Positions 8,979 to 17,520 of a stretch of DNA of 64,000 nucleotides are shown piece by piece. A program made the translations under genes and the position numbers. The stretch is from contig OZ219943.1 in assembly GCA_964291465.2 (NCBI GenBank), positions 1 to 64,000 on the forward strand, given 5' to 3'. The notes beneath the pieces were generated by a model. The model searched no databases and was not told where the DNA came from. It saw nothing but the letters and a program-made list of their open reading frames with translations. This DNA is from JAGWBJ01 sp964291465. GTDB taxonomy: Bacteria; Chloroflexota; Dehalococcoidia; Lucifugimonadales; JAGWBF01. The first letter of the stretch is position 1. Each line of letters opens with the position of its first letter.

Positions 8979-9329
8979 CTAGTACCCGATCTCCACGTCC
9001 TTGTCCAGCAGCAGGCACGCCTCCCCCCACTGGCGGGGGCTGTCCAGGCTCCACTCTTCCTGGAGGTCGGAGGGCTTGAGCCGGATGCCCTCGTCGCCGC
9101 CGTAGATGAGGCGAGCGATGCCCTCCCCCGAGTCATCCACCAGGGCGGTGTAGGCGGGACAGGGACCGGTCTCGCTCGACCAGCCCGTCACGTCGCACAT
9201 GCGCTCCACGTCCGCCAGGTCCCACGTCCTCACCCTGACAACCTGGTAAACGACGTCGGCAGTCTCGAACATCCTGGTCAGGGCCAGGGGGCAGTTCGCG
9301 CTCTCGATGACTTCTACCTGGAGGAACAT
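8979..9329 (-). CDS. Hypothetical protein, 116 residues
   Basis: I do not recognise this family. The protein (MFLQVEVIESANCP...) is soluble, acidic, without signal peptide or membrane segment. It has four Cys and several Trp in an alternating pattern suggestive of a small alpha/beta domain. It starts 26 bases after the lipB stop in the same direction, so it is probably the last gene of the 2-oxoacid dehydrogenase/lipB operon. No good Shine-Dalgarno precedes the ATG. The reading frame is open and its codon use resembles the neighbours, which supports it as a real gene. Confidence 0.6.
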   Translation of the reverse strand: MFLQVEVIESANCPLALTRMFETADVVYQVVRVRTWDLADVERMCDVTGWSSETGPCPAYTALVDDSGEGIARLIYGGDEGIRLKPSDLQEEWSLDSPRQWGEACLLLDKDVEIGY

Positions 9330-9355
9330 TCAGGAAGCCCCTGGGACGAGGCCCT

Positions 9356-10078
9356 TCAGGAGACCGCCGTCGGCGTCGGGCCGAAGACATTCTCGGCCCC
9401 ACCCTCGGCGGCCTTCATGCTGAACCCTATCTCCCGGCCCAGGTGATAGGTGAGGCTGTAGGCGACCATCTCCGGGTCGTCGGCGCCCGACAGCTCCTGC
9501 ATCGACGTGGTGCCACAGTCGACGATGCCGCAGGGTACGATGTGCTGGTAGGGCCCCAGGTCGGTGGTTATGTTAAGCGCCAAGCCGTGGTAGCAGACCC
9601 CGCGGCTTATCTTGACCCCGATTGAGGCGATCTTGCTCCTGGGCTGGTCGGACGCAGGGCCACCGGCGGCCCAGACCCCCGTGAGCCCCTCTACCAGGAC
9701 TCCTTCGATGCCAAAGTCCCCAAGGGTCGCGATGATGACCCGCTCCAGTGTCCGCACGTACTTCAGCGGTCCTCCCCACTGCCTCAGGTCCAGGATGGGA
9801 TATGCGACGAGCTGGCCCGGGCCGTGATACGTGACCTGCCCGCCCCGGTCCACCTCGTGCACCGGTATATCGAGCCCTTCCGGGCCGTCCCGGTCCAGCA
9901 GGACCTGGTCCCGGCTGCCCGTCCGGCCGATGGTGTAGACGGGCGGGTGCTCCAGCAGCAGCAGCGTGTTTGGGCGGGCCCCGGAGCGGACCTGGTCTGC
10001 CAGGGCTTTCTGCAGGTCCCAGGCGCGCATGAATTCCACGCAGCCCAGGTGGTGCACGGTGCATAGGGGCTTGGACAT
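9356..10078 (-). CDS. lipB: Octanoyltransferase LipB
   Basis: LipB moves the octanoyl group from acyl carrier protein to lipoyl domains. The family signatures are all present: LLLEHPPVYTIGR, RGGQVTYHGPGQLVAYPI, the catalytic Lys in SKIASIGVKI and the acyl-carrying Cys in PCGI. Length (240) is normal. The ATG follows the E2 stop codon with no gap (TAG at 10079-10081, ATG at 10076-10078), so translation is coupled to the enzyme that is its substrate. LipA, the next enzyme of the pathway, is encoded at 19.5 kb. Confidence 0.95.
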   Translation of the reverse strand: MSKPLCTVHHLGCVEFMRAWDLQKALADQVRSGARPNTLLLLEHPPVYTIGRTGSRDQVLLDRDGPEGLDIPVHEVDRGGQVTYHGPGQLVAYPILDLRQWGGPLKYVRTLERVIIATLGDFGIEGVLVEGLTGVWAAGGPASDQPRSKIASIGVKISRGVCYHGLALNITTDLGPYQHIVPCGIVDCGTTSMQELSGADDPEMVAYSLTYHLGREIGFSMKAAEGGAENVFGPTPTAVS

Positions 10079-11395
10079 CTAGTACACGGCCGTGTCCGGG
10101 CCCATGGCCTCCAGACGGTCCTTCACCGACTGGAGGAAGGCGCTTGCCTGGGCCCCGTCGACTATGCGGTGGTCGAAGGTGAGGCACACGTTCATCATGG
10201 AGCGGATGGCGATGGCGTCATGGCGGACGACCGGGCGCTTCTGAATAGCCTCGGTGGTCAGGATGGCCGCCTGGGGGTGGTTGATGATAGGTTGGGAGAT
10301 CACGGAGCCCAGGGCCCCGGTATTGTTCACCGTGAAGGTCCCTCCCTGGACGTCCGCCAGGGACAGCTTCCCCTCCCGCGCCCTGTTGGTCAGGTCCCTG
10401 CCGGTCTTGGCCAGGTCGGCGACGGTCATGGCCGTGGCGTCGTGAATGACCGGGACCACCAGTCCGTCGGCTCCGGCCACCGCCACCCCTATGTTGATAC
10501 GCTTCTTCAGGACTATCTTGTCGCCCCCCCAGGTGGAGTTCAGGTAGGGGTGCTCTCGGAGGGACTCGACAACCGCCTTGATGACGAAGGGCAGGTAGGT
10601 GAGCTCGGCGCCTTCCTTCGCCCGAAAGTCGTCCTTCATGCCCTGCCTGAGGGCGACCAGGTCGTTCACGTCGACCTCGACGACGCTCCAGGCAGCGGGG
10701 ATCTCGTTGGCGCTGCGGGTCATGTGCTCCGCGATGATGCGCCGGACCGGGGAGAGGGCCACGTTCTCGTCGTCGGTGTCCTGACGGGCCGGTGCGGCCG
10801 TGTCTTGGTCTACGCCCGGCCCTTCGGCGGACCTGGCTACGTCGTCCCGGGTTATCCGGCCGCCTACGCCGGTGCCCGTTACCTGGCTGAGGTCCACGTT
10901 CAACTCAGCGGCGAGGCGGCGCACGGCGGGCGAATACCTGGCCCTCTCCTCCTTGGGGGCGGTCCTGGCTGGCGCGGGGGGCGCCGGCGGCGGGTCGCGT
11001 CTGCCGGCGGGAGCGGAGGTTGCCGCGGGGTCGTTCATGCCGCCGCCCGTCGGTCCGACGGGGGTAACGTCGGTTACCAGGTATCCGATGGTGTCGACGT
11101 TTTGCTCGGGACTGGACGAGGCCTGTGGGGAGGGCGGGCTGGGAGTGGGCAGCTCCTCGTCGGTCTCCATCTCGGCGATGGGCGCCCCCATGGGGACGGT
11201 CTCTCCCTCCGCGGCGATGATGCGTGTCAGGACGCCGTTGACCGGGGAGGGCACCTCCATGGTTACCTTGTCGGTGACCACCTCTACCAGCGGGTCGTAC
11301 TTCTCGACCCTGTCCCCGGGGCTCTTGAGCCACTGGCCGATGATACCTTCGACCACCGACTCGCCCACCTGGGGAAGGTCTATGGTTATGGTCAT
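10079..11395 (-). CDS. Dihydrolipoamide acyltransferase E2 of a 2-oxoacid dehydrogenase complex
   Basis: Domain order is classical for E2. Residues 1-80 are a lipoyl domain with the modified Lys43 in TDKVTME. Residues 80-150 are a Pro/Ala-rich linker. A peripheral-subunit binding domain follows around 150-190 (SPAVRRLAAELNVDLSQVTG, GRITRDDV). The C-terminal half is the catalytic acyltransferase with FDHRIVDGA carrying the active His and Asp. It accepts the acyl group from the E1 encoded upstream and passes it to CoA. Whether the complex uses pyruvate or branched-chain oxoacids cannot be settled; the split E1 with an E2 of this size resembles branched-chain complexes. No E3 is present in the window. 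Confidence 0.93.
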   Translation of the reverse strand: MTITIDLPQVGESVVEGIIGQWLKSPGDRVEKYDPLVEVVTDKVTMEVPSPVNGVLTRIIAAEGETVPMGAPIAEMETDEELPTPSPPSPQASSSPEQNVDTIGYLVTDVTPVGPTGGGMNDPAATSAPAGRRDPPPAPPAPARTAPKEERARYSPAVRRLAAELNVDLSQVTGTGVGGRITRDDVARSAEGPGVDQDTAAPARQDTDDENVALSPVRRIIAEHMTRSANEIPAAWSVVEVDVNDLVALRQGMKDDFRAKEGAELTYLPFVIKAVVESLREHPYLNSTWGGDKIVLKKRINIGVAVAGADGLVVPVIHDATAMTVADLAKTGRDLTNRAREGKLSLADVQGGTFTVNNTGALGSVISQPIINHPQAAILTTEAIQKRPVVRHDAIAIRSMMNVCLTFDHRIVDGAQASAFLQSVKDRLEAMGPDTAVY

Positions 11396-11430
11396 GTCAC
11401 CGCTCCGCGCAGACGAGCATCAGCGATAAG

Positions 11431-12414
11431 CTAATATGCGGCCAGGTCCCGCAGCGCCCGGGCGATGCCGTCGGTGTTGGGCATATAGGCGTCTTCCAGG
11501 GTGGGGGCGTAGGGCATTGTCGGTATGTCGGGACCGCAGAGGCGGGTTACGGGCCCGTCCAGGTAGTCGAAGGCCTCCTGGGCCGCCACCGCCGCCACCT
11601 CGGCCCCGACGCCGCCGGTCATGTTGTCCTCGTGGACGATGAGCATCTTTCCCGTGCGCTTCACCGACTCGACGATGGTCTCGGTGTCCAGTGGCTTCAG
11701 GGACCGTAGGTCGACCACCTCCACGCTGGTGCCCTCGCCGGCCAGTATATTGGCCGCCTCGAGGCAGTAGTGGAGCATGAGCCCGTAGGTGACCAGCGTT
11801 ACGTCGCTGCCGCTCCTCTTCACCTCGGCCTTGCCGATGGGGAGGACGTACTCATCCTCGGGGACCTCTCCGCGGACGAGCCGGTAGGTCTTCTTGTGCT
11901 CCAGGAACACCACCGGGTTGTCGTCCCTGATGGAAGCCTTGAGGAGGCCCTTGGCGTCGTATGGTGTGGCGGGGGTGACCACCTTCAGGCCCGGAGTGTG
12001 GAAGAAGGGGACCTCCACGTTCTGGGAGTGGTAAAGGCCGCCGTGTATCCCGCCGCCGTAGGGTATCCTCACCACCATGGGCACGGAAAGGGCCCCGTCG
12101 CTGCCGTACCGTGCGCGGGCTGCCTCGCCTATGAGCTGGTTCGCGGCGGGCCAGACGAAGTCGGAGAACTGGATCTCGGCGATGGGGCGCATGCCCTTCA
12201 TCGCCGCGCCCAGGGCGATGCCTACGATGGAGGCTTCGGCAAGGGGGGTCTCGATAACGCGGTCCGGCCCGAACTCTTCGTAGAAGCCCTGGCTGGCCAG
12301 GAAGACGCCGCCCCTCTTGCCAACGTCTTCACCCATGAGGAACACGTCGGAGTCGCGATGCATCTCCTCGAACATCGCGTCGCGGACAGCCTCTATGACG
12401 GACTTGACGGCCAC
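11431..12414 (-). CDS. 2-oxoacid dehydrogenase E1 component, beta subunit
   Basis: The 327-residue protein has the transketolase-like pyrimidine domain (FLMGEDVGKRGGVF, with the cofactor-activating Glu in RVIETPLAEASIVG) and a C-terminal transketolase domain (VEVVDLRSLKPLD, VHEDNMTGGVGAEV). With the alpha subunit it decarboxylates a 2-oxoacid on thiamine diphosphate. It lies between E1alpha (25-base gap) and E2 (35-base gap). The GTG start at 12414 is preceded by GGGAGG at good spacing. Length and motifs agree with BkdA2/PdhB-type subunits. Confidence 0.93.
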   Translation of the reverse strand: MAVKSVIEAVRDAMFEEMHRDSDVFLMGEDVGKRGGVFLASQGFYEEFGPDRVIETPLAEASIVGIALGAAMKGMRPIAEIQFSDFVWPAANQLIGEAARARYGSDGALSVPMVVRIPYGGGIHGGLYHSQNVEVPFFHTPGLKVVTPATPYDAKGLLKASIRDDNPVVFLEHKKTYRLVRGEVPEDEYVLPIGKAEVKRSGSDVTLVTYGLMLHYCLEAANILAGEGTSVEVVDLRSLKPLDTETIVESVKRTGKMLIVHEDNMTGGVGAEVAAVAAQEAFDYLDGPVTRLCGPDIPTMPYAPTLEDAYMPNTDGIARALRDLAAY

Positions 12415-12439
12415 TCAGCCTCCCTCGCCGGCCCAGGCG

Positions 12440-13468
12440 CTATCCCTGGTAGACATGATCGTAGACCGTGGACGGGTCCGGGAATGGAGCGGCCTCGGCG
12501 TCGTCCGTGGCGGCGTCGACCTCTCGCCGGGCCTGGTCGCGTATCTCGCCGTCCTGCTCCGCCGTCAGCAGCTCGAACTCCTGGAGGTAGGCCTGAAGGG
12601 AGTCGATGGGGTCCCTGCTGCGTCCCTCCTCCACCTCCTCGGGGCTCCGGTAGCGCCGGTCGTCGTCGTCGGTGGTGTGCGGCATGTACCGCTCCACCTT
12701 CATCTCCAGCAACACCGGGCCGGTGCTGCGGGCGTGGGAGATGGCGTCCAGGGTCGCCTCGTAGACGTCGAAGGGGTCCATGCCGTCGACGACCCGTCCC
12801 GGGAAGCCGTAGGATGCGGCACGGTCGGCCACGTCGTCCACGGCCATCTGCAGCGTGAGCGGGACGGATATGGCGTACCGGTTGTTCTCACAGATGAACA
12901 CGACCGGAAGCCGGTGTACCCCCGCGAAGTTCATAGCCTCGTGGCACTCGCCCTGGCTGGAGGCGCCGTCGCCGAAGTATGAGAGGATGACCGTTTCCTC
13001 TCCCCGCAGCCTGCATGCCAGGGCGTATCCCACCGATTGGGTGAGGCCCGCTCCCACCACGTTGGAGAGCTGGATCAGCCCGTTGGGAATGTTCGCCCCC
13101 TGCAGGGGGAACTGCCGGCCGCCGCTGTAAGGGTCTCCCTCCTTGCCCATGAACGAGAGCATGGCCTGGAGGGGAGTAAGGCCCGCGGAAACCTTGAGTG
13201 CCAGGCTCCTGTAGTAGGGGAAGAGGAAGCAGCCCCCATCCTTCACCGCGGCCAGAAGGCTCCCCAGCTCCGCGGCTTCGTGGCCCTGGCTGGAGGCGGC
13301 GATGGGGACCTTGCCCTGGCGGTTCAGTGTCCAGATACGCTCGTCGAGGGTCCGGGCCAGCACCATCTGCCTGTAGAGGCCCACCACGTCCTCGCCCGAG
13401 AGCGCGAGAGCCTCGTGTCTCGCCGGCGCTCCCTCGCTGGCCGGCGCCGATCCACCGGTCCTCGCCAT
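12440..13468 (-). CDS. 2-oxoacid dehydrogenase E1 component, alpha subunit
   Basis: The thiamine diphosphate motif starts GDGASSQGECHEAMNFAG and ends with ENNRYAIS, the GDG...NN pattern. A phosphorylation-loop-like YMPHTTDDDDRRYR follows. The open frame extends upstream to 13630, but ATG 13468 is chosen: GGGAGGGG lies just before it, the protein then begins MARTGGSAPASEG with normal family length (342), and a promoter at 13580-13608 lies inside the longer version. First gene of the operon E1alpha-E1beta-E2-lipB-hypothetical. Confidence 0.93.
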   Translation of the reverse strand: MARTGGSAPASEGAPARHEALALSGEDVVGLYRQMVLARTLDERIWTLNRQGKVPIAASSQGHEAAELGSLLAAVKDGGCFLFPYYRSLALKVSAGLTPLQAMLSFMGKEGDPYSGGRQFPLQGANIPNGLIQLSNVVGAGLTQSVGYALACRLRGEETVILSYFGDGASSQGECHEAMNFAGVHRLPVVFICENNRYAISVPLTLQMAVDDVADRAASYGFPGRVVDGMDPFDVYEATLDAISHARSTGPVLLEMKVERYMPHTTDDDDRRYRSPEEVEEGRSRDPIDSLQAYLQEFELLTAEQDGEIRDQARREVDAATDDAEAAPFPDPSTVYDHVYQG

Positions 13469-13579
13469 CTGTCCCCTCCCGCAAGCTCCGTGGGTACACG
13501 TAGGCCGCCCCATTGTTGAATGGCGGGACCCCTGTCCCCGTACGGCCTGCCGGCCCCGGTCCGGCTGTGCGTTAGCCGT

Positions 13580-13608
13580 ATTATAAACCAGCAGACGAAA
13601 TCCGTAAA
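13580..13608 (-). promoter_or_regulatory. sigma70 promoter of the 2-oxoacid dehydrogenase operon
   Basis: Minus-strand TTTACG (13608-13603), 17-base spacer and a perfect TATAAT (13585-13580). Transcription would start near 13573, giving a leader of about 105 bases before the E1alpha ATG. Confidence 0.75.
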
Positions 13609-13658
13609 CGGCTGCCGGGCCCTGGCCCACCGCCCCAACGTCCGCGGGGCGTGGGATT

Positions 13659-15086
13659 CTACTGGGCGTGGGGGGCGCGCCTCAGGTGCCACTCCGTCGC
13701 CGACTCGTAGGCCTGGGCCGCCCGCAGGACCGTCTCCTCGGCGAAGGGCGCGGCCCCGAGCTGCAGGCCGATGGGCATCCTCTCCTCGGACGTGAAGCCT
13801 CCGGGAATGGAGATGGCGGGCATGCCCGTGAGCGCGTAGCAGCCGGGGTAGGAACGCCTGAAGAAGAACCGGGCCCGAACGGCGTCGGGGCTCTCGAAGG
13901 AGGCTGTCAGGGTCGTGTGCTTCGGCGCCGGGAAGGGGGCCGTCGTCGACACCAGCACGTCCACGTCCTTGAGCGCGTCCACGAACTGGCGCCGGAGGAG
14001 GACCCTGGCCTTGGTTGCCCGGTTGAACACCTTGGTGGGCACCAAGGCGGCCGACTGAAGCCGTGTCCTGGTGGCGTGGTCCAGGTCCATGGGCCGGGTC
14101 CGCAGGATATCGTCCCTGGCGCCGGCCCCCTCGGTGTCGGCGATGCCGACGAAGATGGGCCCGCCTAGCGCCGTCAGCGGTATGGATATCTCCTTGACCT
14201 GGGCGCCCTGCTCACGGAACACGTCCAGCGACGCCTCTATGGCCGACTTGACGTCGGGATGCATGTCCGGGCTCTGGTGCAGCTCCTTGATCAGGCCGAA
14301 GCGAAGCCCCTTGACGCCGTCCCTCAGGCGCGCGGCGTATTCCGGCACGGGCCGCCTGCTCGTGAAGGGGTCTTTGGGGTCGTGCCCGGCTATGGCTCCC
14401 AGCACCAGGGCGCAGTCCTCCACGCGCTTGGTCATGGGGGCCGCCGCGTCCATGTACCAGCACATGGCCGTCATGCCATACCTGCTGACCCGGGTGTAGG
14501 TGGGCCGCAGGCCCGTCACGCCGCAGTAGGCCGCCGGGCCGCGACCCGAGCCGCCAGTGTCCTCGCCCACCGAGGCGGCGCACAGGTGGGCGGCAAGGGC
14601 CACCCCGGACCCGCTGCTGGAGTCCCCGGGGGTCCGCTCCAGGTCCCACGGGTTGCGCGGGGTGCCGTAGGGAGGGTTCTGGGTGCCGCCCATGGCCAGC
14701 TCGGCCATGTTCAGCTTGCCGATGAGGACTGCTCCCGCGCCCTTGATCCTCTCGATTACGGTGCTGTCCTCCTCGGTGACGAATCCCTCGTACACGCGGG
14801 AGCCGTTGGTGGTGGGGATGCCCCTGGTCCAGAACTGGTCCTTCACCGCGATGGGCACTCCCAGAAGCGCGCCGGACGCCTCACCTCGATCTATAGACGA
14901 CTCCAGCTCTCGAGCTGCTGCCAGGGCCTCTTCGCCGCACACTGTGATGTAGGCGTTGAGCTTGGAGTCCAGCCGGTCTATCCGGTCCAGGTACGCCTGG
15001 ACCACCTCCACCGGCGACACCTGTTTCGACCTCACCGCCGCGGCCGTCTCCGCCGCGGACCAGAAGACGATGTCCTGAGCGGCCAT
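13659..15086 (-). CDS. Amidase signature family protein, GatA-like
   Basis: The 475-residue protein has the Ser-cisSer-Lys triad of the amidase family: the Lys in PIAVKDQF, the cis-Ser in GDSSSGSG and the nucleophile Ser in GEDTGGSGRGPAAYCG. GatA usually reads GGSIRQPAA there, so GRGP is slightly off. Length matches GatA. The open frame reaches 15521, but ATG 15086 is used because it follows the gatC stop by two bases. GatA with GatB and GatC converts misacylated Glu-tRNA-Gln or Asp-tRNA-Asn; gatB is not in this window, so the enzyme could instead be a free amidase with a GatC-like partner. Confidence 0.85.
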   Translation of the reverse strand: MAAQDIVFWSAAETAAAVRSKQVSPVEVVQAYLDRIDRLDSKLNAYITVCGEEALAAARELESSIDRGEASGALLGVPIAVKDQFWTRGIPTTNGSRVYEGFVTEEDSTVIERIKGAGAVLIGKLNMAELAMGGTQNPPYGTPRNPWDLERTPGDSSSGSGVALAAHLCAASVGEDTGGSGRGPAAYCGVTGLRPTYTRVSRYGMTAMCWYMDAAAPMTKRVEDCALVLGAIAGHDPKDPFTSRRPVPEYAARLRDGVKGLRFGLIKELHQSPDMHPDVKSAIEASLDVFREQGAQVKEISIPLTALGGPIFVGIADTEGAGARDDILRTRPMDLDHATRTRLQSAALVPTKVFNRATKARVLLRRQFVDALKDVDVLVSTTAPFPAPKHTTLTASFESPDAVRARFFFRRSYPGCYALTGMPAISIPGGFTSEERMPIGLQLGAAPFAEETVLRAAQAYESATEWHLRRAPHAQ

Positions 15087-15088
15087 CC

Positions 15089-15274
15089 CTACTCCCCCTC
15101 GTCCGGAAAGACTACCGGCGCCTGGATGTCCCTCAGGTCCAGCTCCTTGAGGCGGTCCAGCTCCATCATCAGGCTCTCGAACCGGGTGCCCACCTCCTCG
15201 ATCTCGTCCGGTGCGATGGTGATGCCCGCGAGCCTGGCCAGCTCCAGGACCCGGTCTTCTCTGGAGAGAGTCAT
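15089..15274 (-). CDS. gatC: GatC-like amidotransferase subunit (short)
   Basis: Only 61 residues, against about 95 for usual GatC. The N-terminal half is typical (LSREDRVLELARLAGITIAPDEIEEVGTRFESLM), where GatC forms helices that wrap GatA. The usual acidic, proline-rich tail that bridges to GatB is shortened to a few residues (APVVFPDEGE). The stop is two bases from the amidase start, so the two are translated together. Truncation could mean it partners only the amidase; AtzG-type small proteins are a known parallel. Confidence 0.75.
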   Translation of the reverse strand: MTLSREDRVLELARLAGITIAPDEIEEVGTRFESLMMELDRLKELDLRDIQAPVVFPDEGE

Positions 15275-15370
15275 ACCCGTTTCCTCCTATACACGACCCG
15301 GCCGCTCCGCGCAGAGAGGCCGGGAACCTTTGCTGTGCCCTGACGGTGTGAGTCCTGGATGTGAGTCCTG

Positions 15371-15398
15371 TAGATATGATGGGGCTGCCGCCTGTCAA
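15371..15398 (-). promoter_or_regulatory. possible promoter of gatC and the amidase
   Basis: Minus-strand perfect TTGACA (15398-15393), 16-base spacer, TATCTA (15376-15371). The -35 is strong and the -10 weak. Confidence 0.4.
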
Positions 15399-15424
15399 CC
15401 GCCGGTTTGCTTCTGGCAGGCCCC

Positions 15425-15441
15425 GGGAGCGGAACGCTCCC
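15425..15441. other. perfect 7-bp hairpin between divergent genes
   Basis: GGGAGCG (15425-15431), loop GAA, CGCTCCC (15435-15441). There is no T tract on either side, so it is not a clear terminator. Confidence 0.5.
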
Positions 15442-15590
15442 GCGTGGGTGGCTGCGCTAGGCACATAGCGGCTGCGCGGGCGCGGCGAGGCCATTGTAGA
15501 TTCGGGCCCACCTGGTGTCAAATCGAGGGCACCCCTGAGAGGGGAGGGCTGAAATCAACCTGGCCGTCGCTGGCCTCGACCTTCGGGCGG

Positions 15591-15599
15591 TGATATCAT
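15591..15599 (+). promoter_or_regulatory. extended -10 promoter for the 15646 gene and the tyrA-aroA run
   Basis: TG-A-TATCAT, 46 bases before the ATG. No convincing -35 hexamer precedes it. Confidence 0.45.
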
Positions 15600-15645
15600 G
15601 TATGGGACCAGGCGACGAAATCCGGTACCGACGCGAGAGGGGTAG

Positions 15646-16428
15646 ATGAGCAAGTTCTTGGACACACTGGACCGGTTGAGCCGCGGACCAACCACGGCCA
15701 TGGGATTCGGAGCCGGGGGCAGGACCGAGAAGCTCCCCGGCATGCTTCTCGTGGGCGACCTGTCCTCGGGCAAGAGGTCCGCCCAGGCGGCGGCGACCCT
15801 CTCCAAGATAGGCGCAGATGGGGCCCTGATGCCGGGAGAGGACCCCGACGGCGTGCCCAAGAACGTGGCCGAGGCTCTGAAGGACGTGCCCTGGGGAGTC
15901 CGCGCGTCGGCGTTGACGGGAGACGCTGTCACCGGTCTCCGGGAGAAGGGCTGCGACTTCCTGGCCTTCGGGCCCGACGGGGCCCAGGTCGGCGCTCTCA
16001 GCGACGAGGACGCTGCGTACATTCTCTGTGTGACCCAGGACATGGACGAGCAGGCGCTCAGGGCAATCGAGGACCTGCCAGTGGACGCGGTCCTCCTGGC
16101 CCTGGATTCCGTGGGGCCTCCCCTGACCGTCCAGCACCTGCTGGCCATCGGGGCCGTAAGGGGTTCCTTCAGCAAGCACTTCCTGCTGGAGGCGCCGGCA
16201 GACCTGACCAGCGGCGAGCTGGAGGGGTTGAAGGAGATGGGCGTGGACGGGCTGGTGGTGGACGCCACCGCGGCGTCCGCCAAGGAGATGAGGGGTCTCA
16301 AGGACAGGCTGATGTCCCTCTCTCGCCGCCAGCGAAACCGGGGCAGGAAGGCGGGCGCGATACAGCCCCGGGACTCCTACGCGGCGCCGGCGAGCTCCCA
16401 TGCGGAAGAGGACGACGAAGACTTCTAG
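15646..16428 (+). CDS. Hypothetical protein, possible TIM-barrel fold (260 residues)
   Basis: I do not recognise a characterised family. Residues 30-225 alternate beta strands and helices ending in Gly/Asp turns (LLVGDLSSGKRSAQAA, GADGALMPGEDPDG, CDFLAFGPDGA, GVDGLVVDATAAS), which suggests an eight-stranded barrel like those of indole-3-glycerol-phosphate synthase relatives. The tail (residues 225-260) is basic, then acidic (EEDDEDF), and likely disordered. It is first in the direction of tyrA, aroA and gmk, with a 66-base gap to tyrA. Whether it contributes to aromatic biosynthesis is unknown. Confidence 0.65.
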   Translation: MSKFLDTLDRLSRGPTTAMGFGAGGRTEKLPGMLLVGDLSSGKRSAQAAATLSKIGADGALMPGEDPDGVPKNVAEALKDVPWGVRASALTGDAVTGLREKGCDFLAFGPDGAQVGALSDEDAAYILCVTQDMDEQALRAIEDLPVDAVLLALDSVGPPLTVQHLLAIGAVRGSFSKHFLLEAPADLTSGELEGLKEMGVDGLVVDATAASAKEMRGLKDRLMSLSRRQRNRGRKAGAIQPRDSYAAPASSHAEEDDEDF

Positions 16429-16494
16429 GCAGGTGCCAGCGCCACCCCGATCAGTAACCCGGGGCCGTCCTCAGCGGACTTAGGAGGGAGAACC

Positions 16495-17502
16495 GTGATC
16501 AAGGTAGGCATAATCGGGCTCGGTTTCATCGGCACCTCCCTGGGGATGGCGTTGAAGCAGGCCGGGATATCCGGCCTGGAGGTCGTCGGGACCGACAAGG
16601 AGAGGGACCGCCCGCCGAAGGCCCAGAAGGCCGGGGCCATCGACCGCACCGTGGGGCGGCTTGCCGATGCCGCCGAGGACGCGGACCTGGTGATCATTAC
16701 CACCCCCTCCAGCGCCGTGCGGGACGTCATGGAGACCATATCCTACCGTTTGAAAGACGGGTGCGTGGTCACCGATACGGGCGACTCCAAGAGGCCGGTG
16801 CTGGCATGGGCCGAGGAGCTGCTTCCCAAGCGGGTCAGCTTCATCGGCGGACATCCGATGCTGGGGGGTAACGCCGACCGCGCCGGGGGACCAAGGGCCA
16901 AGCTCTTCCAGGACCGCCCCTACGCGATCCTTCCGGCCAAGTCCGCGGACCAGAAGGACGTCAAGGACCTCACCGACATGATACGCCTGATCGGCGCCAA
17001 GCCCTACTACATGGACGTGGCGGAGCACGACAGCTTCGTGGCGGCCGTCAACCACCTGCCTGTGCTGCTTTCTGCCGCCCTGCTCCGGTGCACGTCCACC
17101 AGTCCATCCTGGGACGACATAGCCAAGATGGCCTCGGACCGCTACAGGAGCGTAACGGACCCGTCGGGCTCCGAGGTCAAGGCTGAGGAGGTCCTTGGCG
17201 CCAACGACGGCGCCATCGTCTACTGGATCGACGCCTTCATCCAGGAGCTCTACGCGATACGAGGTCTGGTCTCGGACGACGGGGACGACTCCCGCGCGGA
17301 GCTGGACCGGCTCTTGATCGACGCCTGGGACAAGAGGATTAGCTGGCTCAACGATATGGTCACGCCCGAGTCGGTGGCCAAGGCCAACGCCCACCGCGAG
17401 CGTCTTCCCACCGCCACGGAGGGTCTCATGTCCCTCTTCGTCGGGGAGCGCCAGGCCCGCCGTCTGAGGGATTTCGGCAAAGACAAAAGGTCCAGGGACT
17501 AG
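16495..17502 (+). CDS. tyrA: Prephenate dehydrogenase
   Basis: The protein begins with a Rossmann NAD(P) motif (IIGLGFIGTSLGMALKQAG), followed by the family's TDTGDSKRPV and FIGGHPMLGG blocks and HDSFVAAVNHLPVLLS, which carries the conserved His of the substrate site. TyrA converts prephenate to 4-hydroxyphenylpyruvate on the way to tyrosine. Length 335 lacks a chorismate mutase or ACT domain. GTG 16495 is chosen because TAGGAGGGAG lies just before it. It is 18 bases ahead of aroA, so the two form an aromatic amino acid pair. Confidence 0.9.
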   Translation: MIKVGIIGLGFIGTSLGMALKQAGISGLEVVGTDKERDRPPKAQKAGAIDRTVGRLADAAEDADLVIITTPSSAVRDVMETISYRLKDGCVVTDTGDSKRPVLAWAEELLPKRVSFIGGHPMLGGNADRAGGPRAKLFQDRPYAILPAKSADQKDVKDLTDMIRLIGAKPYYMDVAEHDSFVAAVNHLPVLLSAALLRCTSTSPSWDDIAKMASDRYRSVTDPSGSEVKAEEVLGANDGAIVYWIDAFIQELYAIRGLVSDDGDDSRAELDRLLIDAWDKRISWLNDMVTPESVAKANAHRERLPTATEGLMSLFVGERQARRLRDFGKDKRSRD

Positions 17503-17520
17503 GCCGGGAACGGGCAAGAC

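Larger units (their letters stand above)
15275..15645. other. Divergent intergenic region without a gene (371 bp)
   Basis: This gap separates the minus-strand gatC and the plus-strand gene at 15646. It holds a possible minus promoter (15371-15398), a perfect short hairpin (15425-15441) and a plus extended -10 element (15591-15599). I see no coding signal in it. Confidence 0.6.

Noticed and set aside
7214..9079. A 621-codon plus-strand open frame opposite the gamma-glutamyltransferase gene
   Set aside because: Antisense shadow of a well supported gene; no start signals and a biased, low-complexity composition.
13469..13630. Extension of the E1alpha frame upstream of 13468
   Set aside because: The promoter at 13580-13608 lies within it, and the ribosome site supports ATG 13468.
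15087..15521. Extension of the amidase frame upstream of 15086
   Set aside because: It would overlap all of gatC; the added residues match no amidase N-terminus.
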